Shown here piece after piece: positions 1-8,847 of a stretch of 49,181 nt of DNA. This DNA is from Terriglobia bacterium. Its GTDB lineage: Bacteria > Acidobacteriota > Terriglobia > UBA7540. Positions within the stretch are counted from its first letter, which is position 1; every line of letters starts with the position of its first letter. The notes beneath the pieces were generated by a model. The model ran no database searches. It was given only the letters and a program-made list of their open reading frames with translations, and was not told where the DNA came from. The translations under genes were made by a program, and so were the position numbers. The stretch spans positions 1 to 49,181 of the forward strand of contig JAIQEZ010000021.1 of NCBI GenBank assembly GCA_020073545.1. The letters are read 5' to 3'.

Positions 1-2
1 AT

Positions 3-617
3 CAGCAGCAAGCCCGCCTCTCACAACAGCGTCAGCAGCAACTTATTAGTGAGCAGCAGCAGCGTCTGACGCAGTACCGGCAAAATCTGGATCGGCAGCA
101 GCGTGTCGGACAGCAGCGTGAAGCAGAGCTTCAGCGACAAGGACGCATGGCGCAGTACCGTTATCAGCAAGAGTATGTAGGGCGCCTACGTGAGCAGCAC
201 ATGCGCCTCCAGAACGACCGCCACGATTACAGCCACGATCCATACTTCTACACAGGTTGGAACTATCGTTACAATCGTGGCGGCCGCTACTACGAGACGA
301 ATCAATACGGCGCCAATTTACTCCGGGAGGCCGTGAATTACGGTTATCAGGAAGGCTTCCGCGCCGGACAGGCAGACCGGCAGGATCACTGGGGTTTCAA
401 CTACGAAAACTGTTATGCCTATCAGGACGCGAACTACGGCTATGGTGGTTATTATGTAGCCCAGGAAGACTACAACTACTACTTTCGCGAGGGTTTCCGT
501 CGCGGCTATGAAGACGGCTACTATAGCCGCTATCAATACGGTCGCTATGTGGACGGTAAGTACACAATCCTTGGCGCCATTTTGGGGTCCATCCTCGACA
601 TGCAGTCGCTTCGCTAA
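3..617 (+). CDS. Gln/Tyr-rich hypothetical protein, 5' end outside the window
   Basis: The frame is open from base 3 to the stop at 615-617, so this is the C-terminal 204 residues of a longer protein; the first internal ATG (147) is probably not the start. The N-terminal ~60 visible residues are a Gln/Arg-rich helical stretch dominated by QQ and QR. The rest is rich in Tyr, Gly, Asn and Arg, with repeated YGY, GYYY and REGFRRGYEDGYY-like elements. Two similar segments, EAVNYGYQEGFRAGQADR and EGFRRGYEDGYY, look like an internal repeat. No family is recognised. A strong hairpin lies 28 bp past the stop. A structural or envelope-associated role is only a guess from composition. Confidence 0.7.
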   Translation, partial: QQQARLSQQRQQQLISEQQQRLTQYRQNLDRQQRVGQQREAELQRQGRMAQYRYQQEYVGRLREQHMRLQNDRHDYSHDPYFYTGWNYRYNRGGRYYETNQYGANLLREAVNYGYQEGFRAGQADRQDHWGFNYENCYAYQDANYGYGGYYVAQEDYNYYFREGFRRGYEDGYYSRYQYGRYVDGKYTILGAILGSILDMQSLR

Positions 618-645
618 GGACTGAGACCTTGGTGTCCAAGACAGG

Positions 646-687
646 CGCCCGGCTCCATTGACCGAGAAGAGTCAGTGGAGTCGGGCG
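646..687 (+). terminator. Strong hairpin after the Gln/Tyr-rich gene
   Basis: Arms 646-662 and 671-687 pair over 17 bp with two G-U wobbles around an 8-nt loop (cgagaaga). There is no T-tract, so it may be a rho-assisted terminator or an mRNA 3'-end stabiliser. It lies between two same-strand genes. Confidence 0.6.
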
Positions 688-811
688 TGTCCCGGTTGAG
701 GGATTGAAGTCTCTGGAAACATCCCATGACAAACAGGCGTACTCGCATTCCCAATTCCCGGGGAGCCGATGTATGAGCGTCTGCCTCCGAAAATAGGGAG
801 GCAATTAGCTC

Positions 812-1000
812 ATGCCTTTAATGCAAATCTTGGTGGCTCTGATCGTGGTGGGTGTTCTTCTCTGGCTCGTCAACAGCTTCATACCGATGGCGGGATCCAT
901 TAAGTCGATCTTGAATGCTGTGGTGGTCATCTTTGTAGTGCTGTGGCTCCTCAACGCCTTTGGATTATTCCATTCCATTTCCAGGATTCACGTAGGGTGA
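812..1000 (+). CDS. Small two-helix membrane protein (Thivi_2564-like)
   Basis: This is a 62-residue protein with two hydrophobic segments (about residues 4-26 and 31-52) joined by a short FIPMAGSIKSI linker. That pattern matches the small Thivi_2564-type membrane proteins found in many Gram-negative bacteria, whose function is unknown. A GGGAGG Shine-Dalgarno sequence about 10 bases upstream supports the ATG at 812. It is probably a genuine inner-membrane peptide; no partner is evident. Confidence 0.7.
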   Translation: MPLMQILVALIVVGVLLWLVNSFIPMAGSIKSILNAVVVIFVVLWLLNAFGLFHSISRIHVG

Positions 1001-1267
1001 CGGTTGTCCTGGTTCAATCCGCGTAGCGCGTAGGCGCCGAGGCTTCACCCGATTCTGTCCTCGCACGGACACCGAGGAATCTCGCTGAGTCTGCGATGCC
1101 AGGGCAATCGCAAATCCTGAGGGTTGGTGTTTCGTGGCTGGCGGGTCCATCGGGTGGCAACTCCGACCGGCCCAACATATTAGCCCCCCATTAACTGGGA
1201 TGAGCGCTTTTGACCAGGGGGGTGAGCAGCCTGGGACTGACACATGAATAGCCCCAGGGTATAAGGA

Positions 1268-1780
1268 ATGTGCCCCGAGCTATCAGCCAGAATCCAGTAT
1301 GCGGGGCATGTCAGGGCGAGGATCAATACGTTCGCACGAGCGGCTTGCATCAAGGTAGAGCCTGGTTGCGAGGTAGAACTTACCAGGATTCTTGAGCAGG
1401 AAGTTATCCCGCGGTTTCGAAGAGAAAAGGATTTTCGGGGACTTCTGGCCTTCAGCCTCCCGGACGGGACGGAAGCGCTCTCCCTGAGCCTTTGGGATCA
1501 AAAGGAGAGATGGGGAGGCATCTGCGGTCGAAGCTTTGGCGCGCTGGGGGCTCTGGTGAGACTTCCCCTGGGGAAACAGCCCGTTCCCGTCTATGCGGTC
1601 TTGAACTCCGCATTCCACACCAGGGGACAAGCAACGGACCCCGGAGAGGTCGTTGAGGCGACTCCCGATCTCAAAATCTATGAGTCGGCGCTTCAGCCTT
1701 TCAAAGTGGCATCCGCACGGGCCGCGCGGGGCCGAGGTTTCCCGCTGATGCGGTGCCTCATCAATTCATTTCATACGTAA
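1268..1780 (+). CDS. ABM-like dimeric alpha/beta barrel protein, possibly degraded
   Basis: Residues ~22-75 (FARAACIKVEPG, then ILEQEVIPRFRREKDFRGLLAF and ALSLSLWDQKE) resemble the first half of a ferredoxin-like antibiotic-biosynthesis-monooxygenase (ABM) domain of the sort common as hypothetical proteins in acidobacteria. The expected second half is disturbed: a ...YAVLNSAFH-like segment is followed by VEATPDLKIYESALQPFKV, as if part had been rearranged. The domain would naturally begin one residue before FARAA, where the codon is ACG rather than ATG, so the annotated upstream ATG may not be the ancestral start. It could be a decaying gene. Function is not assignable beyond the fold. Confidence 0.5.
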   Translation: MCPELSARIQYAGHVRARINTFARAACIKVEPGCEVELTRILEQEVIPRFRREKDFRGLLAFSLPDGTEALSLSLWDQKERWGGICGRSFGALGALVRLPLGKQPVPVYAVLNSAFHTRGQATDPGEVVEATPDLKIYESALQPFKVASARAARGRGFPLMRCLINSFHT

Positions 1781-1840
1781 ATCCAACTCCGTTACGACGG
1801 GGCAGAACCGAACGCCCCTAAAAAGACCGAGGTAAAACCG

Positions 1841-2554
1841 ATGAAAAGTATGAATCGCTTCAAAGTAGTGGGGATGATCTTTTGTTTATCCCTGGTGGCC
1901 CTGGCGATTGCGCCTAGGGCCAAGGCCGACGAGTGGAACAGGAAAACTGTTGTGACATTCGACGCGCCGGTCGAGGTTCCAGGTGTGGGCGCTCAGACCT
2001 TGCCGGCTGGTACGTATGTCTTCAAGATTCTTGATTCCCTCTCCGACCGACACATCGTTCAAATCTTCAACCAAGCTGAAGACCATGTCTATACAACCAT
2101 CCTCGCCATCCCCAATTACCGTTTGAAGCCGACTAGCAAAACGGTGATGACGTTTAAGGAGAGGGCGGAAGGACAGCCGGAAGCCATCCGGGCGTGGTTT
2201 TATCCGGGGCGTGAATGGGGCGAGGAGTTTGTATATCCAAAATTCAGGGCTGTTGAGCTGGCGAAGATAACAAATCAGCCCGTCCTCTCGACGCCTATCG
2301 AACTGGCAGCGGCGCCCATCGAGGCGTTGAAGACGGCGCCGGTTGAGGCCGTTAAACCCAGCGGAGAAGTGGTTCCAGTAGCTGCGGTGGTTGAGCTCCC
2401 GCCAGACGTAGCGAAGCCGGTAGAGGTAGCAGCTGTGACGCAAACCGAGCCCTTGCCCAAAACGGCCAGTTCACTGCCGCTTGTGGGATTATTTGGGATA
2501 CTGTCGTTGAGCGCAGGTGTTGTTCTTCTGGTTGTTTCCAAGCACGCCGCTTGA
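1841..2554 (+). CDS. Secreted protein with LPKTA C-terminal sorting signal, candidate sortase substrate
   Basis: This 237-residue protein begins with a signal peptide (MKSMNRF..., cleavage near APRAKA-DE, ~residue 29). An exported domain of about 110 residues follows (TFDAPVEVPG, TLPAGTYVFKI, VYTTILAIPNYR), of a type seen in many acidobacterial hypothetical proteins. Next comes a Val/Ala/Pro/Glu-rich linker (~150-203). The C-terminus has the three parts of a sortase signal: LPKTA at 205-209, a hydrophobic segment at ~212-232, and a short tail with one Lys and a His (SKHAA). A class D sortase lies 1.5 kb downstream on the same strand, so this is the best local substrate candidate. The LPXTA reading and the pairing are inferred. 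LPxTG-like anchors can also resemble PEP-CTERM-type tails. Confidence 0.75.
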   Translation: MKSMNRFKVVGMIFCLSLVALAIAPRAKADEWNRKTVVTFDAPVEVPGVGAQTLPAGTYVFKILDSLSDRHIVQIFNQAEDHVYTTILAIPNYRLKPTSKTVMTFKERAEGQPEAIRAWFYPGREWGEEFVYPKFRAVELAKITNQPVLSTPIELAAAPIEALKTAPVEAVKPSGEVVPVAAVVELPPDVAKPVEVAAVTQTEPLPKTASSLPLVGLFGILSLSAGVVLLVVSKHAA

Positions 2555-2808
2555 GCCAGGAGCGTGTAAGCCTGCGTTGACCACCCACGTAGGGGGCCGC
2601 CTAAAGAGGACGCGTCGGGCGCCAATTTCCTGGCCCGGGCGAGCTGACCGAGCGGCAGGTTGTGAAGGGGCGGTACGCGAGTATCGCCCTCCCCTTCGTG
2701 GACGGTAGCGTCCAGAAGGGCCCGTGTTGCCGCCGGCCCTCCGGGCTTCCGCTCAGCGAGCACCACAGGACTGGCCCGGTGAGATGACCATCAACAGCGG
2801 TTCAGCCT

Positions 2809-2834
2809 GCAAGACCCGACACTCGGGGTCTTGC
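2809..2834 (+). terminator. Hairpin downstream of the LPKTA protein gene
   Basis: A perfect 9-bp inverted repeat (GCAAGACCC / GGGTCTTGC) with an 8-nt loop lies between the LPKTA gene and the next small gene. No U-tract follows, so termination strength is uncertain. Confidence 0.45.
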
Positions 2835-2878
2835 CCGCCCTGGCGACCGGACCTCCATGACCAGGATTGAGGATTGAA

Positions 2879-3076
2879 ATGTTCATTATCTATGAATATG
2901 CTGCCTGTGTGGGCGTGGCTGCGATCTGTGCGATGCTGCTCTGCGCGGCCTACGTGATGTCCCTCCTGCTCAAGCGCGGAGCCGGTAGCGTCGAACGAAC
3001 CCTACAAGAACTCACCCCGGGCGCCACTGGGCTGGTCGCCAGAAGCGGGATGACGAAGGGGCCTCGCGAGCCATGA
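2879..3076 (+). CDS. Small single-pass membrane protein, sortase locus
   Basis: This is a 65-residue protein with one long hydrophobic segment (~residues 6-30, ending in LLLKRG) and a short polar tail, so N-out/C-in is the likely topology. The ATG at 2879 is preferred over the in-frame TTG at 2867 because GAGG sits just 5' of the ATG. The gene ends 30 bp before the VWFA gene and probably shares its transcript. No family is recognised. Confidence 0.55.
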   Translation: MFIIYEYAACVGVAAICAMLLCAAYVMSLLLKRGAGSVERTLQELTPGATGLVARSGMTKGPREP

Positions 3077-3106
3077 GGACATCGGCCTGTCCAGGGGAGA
3101 TGGAAA

Positions 3107-4135
3107 TTGCACGCCGCGGAATTGTTCAGCCCAGATGTTAAGACCAAGGAAGGGCGCGTCACCACCCGCCGTTGCCTGGTCGGGCTCTTCTTTATGATGA
3201 TCCTGCCGGGCATTGCTCGCCCTCAACAACCAGACTCGCCGGCCGAGCGCCGCCCCTACACGATCGCCGTAAGTGTTGACAATGTTGTCTTGCCCGCGAC
3301 CGTGCAGAACCACAAGGGTATTCTTGTTTCCGGACTCGGCAAAGACGACTTTCAGGTTTACGAGGACGGACTTCTCCAACAAATTACATATTTTAGCCAC
3401 GAGGATATCCCGGTAACCGTCGGCTTGGTCGTCGACAACAGTGGAAGCATGCGACCGAAGCGCGCTGAGGTTATCGCCGCTGCCTTGGCGTTTGCCCGCT
3501 CCAGCAACCCGGCGGACCAGATGTTCGTGGTCAATTTCAACGAGCACGTTTCGTTTGGCCTTCCGCACAACACACCGTTCACCGACAAAGTTACTGAATT
3601 GGAGGTCGCGCTGTCCCACATTAAAGCGGACGGCGAGACGGCACTCTACGACGCTGTGGCGGCTGCACTCGAGCATTTGATGAAGGGTAATCGGGACAAG
3701 AAAGTGCTGATCGCGGTCAGCGATGGGGCCGATAACGCCAGCAAACATACTTTGGCCCAGATCATGGCCATGGCGGGGCGCCCCGACGCAATCATCTACA
3801 CTATAGGTCTCTTTGAGCAGGACGATCCCGACAAGAACCCCGGTGTGCTCAGGCAGCTTGCCAAGGCCACGGGTGGCGAGGCTTTCTTGCCGGAGTCATT
3901 AAAGGACGTTGCCCCTATTTGTGAACGAATCGCCCGTGATATCCGTAACCAGTACACCATCGCCTATGCACCCGCGAATAGAAAGCAAGACGGGACCTAT
4001 CGGCTCATACAAGTGAAGGCTGCGGCGCCGGGTCGTGGACGCTTGTTCGTCCGTACCCGTGCCGGTTACACCGCACCCTTGAAAACTCAACCATCCCCGG
4101 AGGCAAGTGCAACCTACAAGGACGTTCAGGATTAA
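3107..4135 (+). CDS. VWFA-domain protein of the Acidobacterial type (TIGR03436-like)
   Basis: This 342-residue exported protein starts at a TTG with GGGGAG upstream. An internal hydrophobic signal-like segment is at ~23-36. A short N-terminal beta region (VDNVVLPATVQN, DDFQVYEDG) precedes the von Willebrand A domain. The metal-ion-dependent adhesion motif DNSGS is at residues 110-114, with later MIDAS elements DGETALYD and SDGADN. The C-terminal part (RNQYTIAYAP, then a Tyr/Arg-rich strand ending RTRAGY) is the hallmark of the acidobacterial VWFA family. Its end overlaps the sortase gene by 29 bp, which implies translational coupling. It has no LPXTG-like tail, so it is more likely a partner of the sortase than its substrate. 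Confidence 0.9.
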   Translation: MHAAELFSPDVKTKEGRVTTRRCLVGLFFMMILPGIARPQQPDSPAERRPYTIAVSVDNVVLPATVQNHKGILVSGLGKDDFQVYEDGLLQQITYFSHEDIPVTVGLVVDNSGSMRPKRAEVIAAALAFARSSNPADQMFVVNFNEHVSFGLPHNTPFTDKVTELEVALSHIKADGETALYDAVAAALEHLMKGNRDKKVLIAVSDGADNASKHTLAQIMAMAGRPDAIIYTIGLFEQDDPDKNPGVLRQLAKATGGEAFLPESLKDVAPICERIARDIRNQYTIAYAPANRKQDGTYRLIQVKAAAPGRGRLFVRTRAGYTAPLKTQPSPEASATYKDVQD

Positions 4136-4805
4136 ACGCCAGAAGGTGTGGTTCCCACGGACTCCATCGTTGCTCCGTTGGAGCGGCTACCTCTTCTTTA
4201 TCATTGCCATCCTTGCGCTGAGTTACTGCGGCTTCGTGCAGCTCGACACGGGGCTCTATCAGGCGTACCAAACCTGGCGATTTGAACGAGCCTTGAAAGG
4301 TTCGAAGCCGGCTATAGGTAGCGTTGAACAGCTTCACCCGTCGCCCCTTCCAACAACCATGGCGGAAGCGAACCGCGCGAGAGCTGAGAGTCTTGGCACA
4401 GCCGGCCGCGGAGGCTCTCCGTTGGGGCGAATCGAGATCAGCACAATCGGCCTCACGGCGATGATCATGGAAGGCACGGACGGAAGGACTCTGCGACGGG
4501 CGGTTGGGCATATGCCGGGTACCGCGCTGCCGGGTCAGCCAGGGAACGTCGTAATCACGGGACATCGGGACACGTTCTTTAGGGGGCTGCGCAAGGTCGC
4601 TAAAAATGATGAGATTACCTTGACGACGTTAGATGGATCCTACCGCTATCGCGTGGACTCGACCGAAGTGGTCGGGCCCGAGAATACCGAAGTGTTGGAC
4701 AATTCCGATCACGCGGTTCTGACCCTCGTGACCTGTTATCCGTTCTATTTTGTGGGCCCGGCACCTAAGAGATTTATCGTCCGCGCGCACAGGATTCCTG
4801 AATGA
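4107..4805 (+). CDS. Class D sortase
   Basis: This cysteine transpeptidase would cleave an LPXT-type sorting signal and transfer the protein to an envelope acceptor. The 232-residue protein has an N-terminal membrane anchor (~25-45) and a sortase beta-barrel. The catalytic triad is visible: His153 in TGHRDTFFRG, Cys210 in TLVTCYPF and Arg222 in PKRFIVRA. The GHRDTFFRGL and TCYPFYFVGPAP signatures fit class D. Start is GTG 4107 with GGAGG just upstream, inside the end of the VWFA gene. Sortases are uncommon in Gram-negative bacteria, where a lone sortase usually has a single linked substrate; the protein at 1841-2554 is the obvious candidate here. Confidence 0.92.
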   Translation: MQPTRTFRIKRQKVWFPRTPSLLRWSGYLFFIIAILALSYCGFVQLDTGLYQAYQTWRFERALKGSKPAIGSVEQLHPSPLPTTMAEANRARAESLGTAGRGGSPLGRIEISTIGLTAMIMEGTDGRTLRRAVGHMPGTALPGQPGNVVITGHRDTFFRGLRKVAKNDEITLTTLDGSYRYRVDSTEVVGPENTEVLDNSDHAVLTLVTCYPFYFVGPAPKRFIVRAHRIPE

Positions 4806-4896
4806 AACAGGACTTGCACGACTTGTTTAGGCCTCAAATGCTCGCCTGAAGATGTCCTGTTGACCTTGGAAGGCAACCTAGTGTGAGATAGAAGTA

Positions 4897-5436
4897 TTGA
4901 CCACGTCCGAAAAGAACGCGGCTGTCACAAGCGCGCACCATACAGTGAGCGTAACCGCGTGCCTGCGGAAAGGCAACGAGCCGGGAGAATTTTCCATCAC
5001 GGGGGAAGACGGCAGGACCTGGGGACTCCGAAGCCGTAGTCTCATGCTTGCCGTGAACGTCGGCCACAGGGCGATCGTGACCGGTTTCCCCGCCCGCGAA
5101 TTGAACACGGAAGAAAAAAGAGTAGAAAAGATGGAGAAGAAAGAAAAGAAAGAAACTAGTGAAAAGGAGTACGCCGACCTGCGCGTCACCAGCCTGAAGA
5201 TAATCAGCGAGATATATAGCAAGCAAAGTAAGTCCTACCCTGCAATGCAGAAAGTTGAGGCTCGCGGTTCATGCGACGCGCGCCGGTCGGTCGCACACAC
5301 CATTTTGATAACCCTGTGCATTAAACTTGCTTTTTTTAAAAAGCGGATACCGGCCACTGTAGCGATGCCCCGATGGGGCGCCCGAGACGACCCACCGATT
5401 CCCTTGATGAGGCCGGCGGGGTCTCGGTCAGTCTGA
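4897..5436 (+). CDS. Hypothetical protein with small beta (OB-like) domain and Lys/Glu-rich linker
   Basis: The first ~105 residues look like a small beta-barrel domain: VTACLRKGNEPGEFSITGEDG and GLRSRSLMLAVNVGHRAIVTG, then a Lys/Glu-rich charged stretch (~residues 71-90), then EYADLRVTSLKIISE. Similar domains occur in many short acidobacterial proteins and usually end soon after the LKIISE strand. Here the frame continues ~65 residues in unrelated sequence, so the original stop may have been lost. The proposed TTG start at 4897 has only a weak ribosome-binding site and no signal peptide. Function is unknown. Confidence 0.5.
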   Translation: MTTSEKNAAVTSAHHTVSVTACLRKGNEPGEFSITGEDGRTWGLRSRSLMLAVNVGHRAIVTGFPARELNTEEKRVEKMEKKEKKETSEKEYADLRVTSLKIISEIYSKQSKSYPAMQKVEARGSCDARRSVAHTILITLCIKLAFFKKRIPATVAMPRWGARDDPPIPLMRPAGSRSV

Positions 5437-5492
5437 TCTTCTCGTGGCGCCACCTTTCCCCCGAAAAGGTTTTGTATTGCCGTAGATATGCT

Positions 5493-6833
5493 CTAATGGG
5501 CCTTCGTTTGGATGGAAAACTTGGGGTTTTCTATCGTTCCGCCGACCTGGAAGGGGAAGGACAACTTGCCGTTTTTTAGCGTGGCTCCGTACAGCTTGGC
5601 CAGGGTGTTGGTGAAGAAGCCCTGCTTGGCGAGAATCTCCGCCACGCCCTGAAAGTCCAGGCTGTCGGCGCCCGTCACGCTAAGACTTCCCGAGCCTTGA
5701 GCATTGACACCGTAGCCGACGATATTGATCTCGCGGCTGGATATCCGTTGATTGGCCAGCGCCAGGTCGGCGGAGATGGAGGAGAACGAGTCGGGATTTT
5801 GGGCGGCGGGGCCGAGGTCGTTGAAGCGCGCCAGCTTCATCACGTTCTCGTTGAGCTTGAGGCTAGGCGCTTGACCGTTGCGCACCGTCACGTGCCCGGC
5901 TCCATGGATCCCCGCCAGCGGGTCATGCGAGTGCTCGATTTCTCCTGCCAGCTTCAGGTTTCCTTCCATTTTCCCCGTCATCTTTCCGCGGCCGTGGGGG
6001 AACGCGGTAAGAAGATGGGCCACGTCAAGGCCGCTCATTTGCGCGTTTGCGCTGAAGCTGGCGTTCCGTCCCGCCATGCTAAAAGAGAGGTCGCCGGTGC
6101 CACATCCGCCATAAGCTTCCAGACTGGCGTCAGTGAAGAAAACCTGCATCGCCCTCAGCCGGAGCTTGGACTTTACGCTCGTCGCCTGGACCGAGCCGAA
6201 GCGCAGGGAATCTGCCCTCACGTCGCCCTGGGCGGCTACGGAGGAAGAAGCACGATTGGCGAACGCGCCGAGGTCCACCTGCTCCAGTTTACTTGAAACG
6301 TTGTGGGCTTCGAAAAAGATCGGACCGGCCGTATCGGAAGGGTCGATAAGGTTCGACACCAACAATTGCCCTCCTCTAAGTTCCACTCTGGAAATAACTC
6401 CCACAGAGAAGGCGGCCCCCAAAGCCCTTGATTGAGCAGGATTCTCGAAGTTCCATGGGCCATCAGGGTGCGAAACCAGATTGATGACTGGGTCGTCCAG
6501 CACCAGCGACTTGATGACGAATTGCCGGTGGAGTAGCGCCCCAAAGTCCAATGTGGCATCAATGCGCCGCGCCTTGATAACATAGCCGGCAGGAAATATC
6601 GCGGGGTTTTTCAGTCCGAAGTCGTCGATTCGAATTGAGACGGTGGGAAACAGAGTTAGGGCGGCTACGTGCCCGATTTAGATCTGCTTTCCAGTCTCGG
6701 CTTGCAGAAATGAGATAACCTCGGGCCGGTAGCGATCCAGGTTAAAGAGGACCGGTATAAGGAAAAGCAATGCGACCAGGAGAGCGGCAGCGATTATAAC
6801 CAGGCTGAGACCGGTCCTGCGACGGATGGCCAT
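5493..6833 (-). pseudogene. AsmA-family gene interrupted by one in-frame stop codon
   Basis: AsmA-like proteins are inner-membrane-anchored periplasmic proteins linked to outer-membrane lipid homeostasis. Reading from ATG 6833 gives MAIRRRTGLSL, a transmembrane helix (~10-30), the AsmA opening NLDRYRPEVISFLQAETGKQI, then TAA (6680-6678), then IGHVAALTLFPTVSIRIDDF in the same frame. It continues without interruption to the 352-residue ORF that ends at 5493. Residues such as FGLKNPAIFPAG and PFQVGGTIENPKFSI are typical of the family. A full product would be ~446 residues; the stop replaces codon 52, where GAA (Glu) would fit. The 3' 352 codons alone lack the membrane anchor. It could be a recent nonsense mutation or a sequencing error. 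Confidence 0.85.
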
Positions 6834-6893
6834 GGCAGGTTCAGGACTCCATCCAGGATTTCCGTCGTTGCATTCGCGGGTAGCTGGAATTAT

Positions 6894-7035
6894 CCAGGAT
6901 TTCCATTTTGCCTTCCAGGGTGGCTGACAGTTTGCCCAGAGTTTCCAGTCTGGACCCCCAATGTCGCGAGTGTAAACAAATTCTCGCCACCGTGTCTGTT
7001 CAATATTGCTCCCTTTGGCGCGAAATCACCTCAGG
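6894..7035. repeat. 142-bp direct repeat, copy 1
   Basis: It starts at ccaggatttccattttg and ends at gaaatcacctcagg. It matches 8779-8920 over the same length with no net indel, at about four-fifths identity by eye. On the minus strand both copies contain a phrase reading LSATLE(G/T)KMEIL, so the repeat may be a duplicated gene 5' end. Nothing else is recognised in 6834-7287. Confidence 0.75.
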
Positions 7036-7287
7036 CAGCATTTCCTTGAACCACTCAATGCAGGCGTCCTTCTTTAGATTGATATCCTTGTGCATCTGTT
7101 CCCCAAAACCACCACAAGGACTGTGGACAATCATCTCGCGGACATTCTTGTTGTCTCCTTCGGTCCAGTTGGGAATCTCGACACCTGTGGGTGTGGTGGG
7201 AGGCTAGTTGTACGACGATGAGTTACAAAGGGGTTAAATAGGAAATGAATTATAGATGCTGCTGTGTTGCGATCCTAGAGAGCAGAT

Positions 7288-8103
7288 TTAGGGGTCCTGC
7301 TCACGGCGTCCTAACCCTGAGCCTGAGGCGCGCGAGCTCGCCGGAATTGCGACGAAATCTTGCGTGACGTAGAGGCTACCATTTGGTCCTTGCACGATCC
7401 CGATTCCCACGTCGGCGTATTTCGCGTTCAAGATGTTGGCCCGATGATTCTTCTGGAAAGGAAGCTCGTTCATAAATGCGGCTTCCGCGCCCGAGACGGC
7501 CCCGTTGATGGCAATATTCTCTCCCAAAGCCCGCCAAGGAATTCCGGCCGCGTTTATTCGGGCCGAAGGGCCTCTGCCCTCCGGGTCAACGTGGTCAAAA
7601 AACCGTTGCTCGAGCATGTCGCGGGAATGCGCCCGCGCGACGGCAGCCAGTTCCTCGTTCCACCTGAGGGGTTGCGCTCGGCCACCCGTCTCGGCGGAGG
7701 TCTCGGGATCCATGCGGTCGCGGTTGACCAGCTCCCACATCTGCCTTTCCAAATTGGCCATGCGGTCCGGGCCGAAGTTTTGGCGGGGAGGAGTTTCACC
7801 GGGACCAACCTTCGGCGTACCGGGGTTCGGACCAAAGCGGCGCCAGACGCCCGGTTGACTTTGCCCTGCCACGGAGGCCTTATCGCTCTCGCCGAAGTGA
7901 TGCCAAACAACCGATTTGGCGGGCTCCTTCTTCGGCCTGTTTTGCGTTACATGGACGTCAATCTGCGGGGTCGTAGCAGCGTCCGGCTGCGTGGATGTTT
8001 GAGACTGGGCTGGACCCGCGCAGGCTAGGGTTGCACCCCACAAGAACCCAACAACCACGACGGTCGACCAGCAAAGAGGAATGGTTTTCAATCGTCTTTT
8101 CAT
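7288..8103 (-). CDS. Secreted CAP/SCP-domain protein (YkwD-like)
   Basis: This protein of ~271 residues starts at ATG 8103 (MKRRLKTIP...), which gives a clean signal peptide ending near ACAGPAQSQ. An upstream in-frame start (8127) adds only 8 residues. A low-complexity Pro/Lys/Gln linker follows, with two WHHFGES / WRRFGPN-like elements. The C-terminal CAP domain shows the family markers: NLERQMWELVNRDR, LRWNEELAAVARAHSRDM, FDHVDPEGRGPSAR, ALGENIA, and NHRANILNAKYADVGIGI. His and Glu residues of the CAP cavity are present. CAP proteins are extracellular and of varied or unknown activity. The gene looks intact although its neighbours are decayed. Confidence 0.88.
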   Translation of the reverse strand: MKRRLKTIPLCWSTVVVVGFLWGATLACAGPAQSQTSTQPDAATTPQIDVHVTQNRPKKEPAKSVVWHHFGESDKASVAGQSQPGVWRRFGPNPGTPKVGPGETPPRQNFGPDRMANLERQMWELVNRDRMDPETSAETGGRAQPLRWNEELAAVARAHSRDMLEQRFFDHVDPEGRGPSARINAAGIPWRALGENIAINGAVSGAEAAFMNELPFQKNHRANILNAKYADVGIGIVQGPNGSLYVTQDFVAIPASSRASGSGLGRREQDP

Positions 8104-8328
8104 GGCACACAGCCGTGCTTCGAACACCTGATTCCAACATGGTAGGGTGCAAGCGCGTTGCCAATCAGGGCTCCCAGCCAGAAATCTATCACCTGTGTTT
8201 TATGGGGGTTAGCGCTGATGAACTTTTCTTGCCGCAGGCCAGGAACGGCCCCTGGCTGGTTTTAGCCAGCCGTGGGCCAATCTTGGGCAGTCTGGCGCCA
8301 GCCGTGTCCCCTGCCATCCACTCGTACT

Positions 8329-8847
8329 CTATTCGCCGCTGGTCCGAATGATAATGAACTTTCTGGGAAAGATGCTGTGGATACGGAAGCTGCGGACCCC
8401 CGCCTCTCCCGCGAACCGACCGATTTCCTCGTCCGCATAGCTGCGAAGCACCGACAAAGGGCCGTCCTGCCGGTGCATCGCGTCGACCCCTGTCAATGAG
8501 AACCTGAAACCGTTCTTCTCCAGGCGGGAGGCGAGGTACGTTAGCACGTCGCCCCCGCCGCATCCGACATGCAGAAGCGAATTGTTCCCTTCTCGATTGA
8601 GGAATTTCTTTAGGAAGTCGTAAATGAGCCGGCGGTTTAAGAAGATAGCGTTGGGGATTTTGAAGTAAGCGAAAAAATCGCTGCTCGCACTGCGTAAATC
8701 GGACCATTCTTTCTCTTTTGAGCGCAGCAGCAGGGAACGAAGGTTACCCGTGCCCTCAGGATAGCGTTTGGAGTTTGACCAGGATTTCCATTTTGGTTTC
8801 CAGGGTGGCTGACAGTTCACCCAAGAGCTTCCAGTCTGAAATCCCAA
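8329..8847 (-). pseudogene. Class I SAM methyltransferase with apparent internal deletion
   Basis: The minus-strand frame carries an N-terminal region (FFAYFKIPNAIFLNRRLIYDFLKK), the SAM-binding motif I LLHVGCGGGDVLTYLA, and a post-I acidic position in SLTGVDAMH. It then runs directly into RQDGPLSVLRSYADEEIGRFAGEAG and RSFRIHSIFPRKFIII. The last part looks like the C-terminus of UbiE-like methyltransferases. The expected ~90 residues between motif I/II and this C-terminus are missing, which suggests an in-frame deletion. The first ~30 codons fall in the 142-bp repeat and read nonsense in this frame, so no natural start is seen. It is probably non-functional. Confidence 0.6.
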
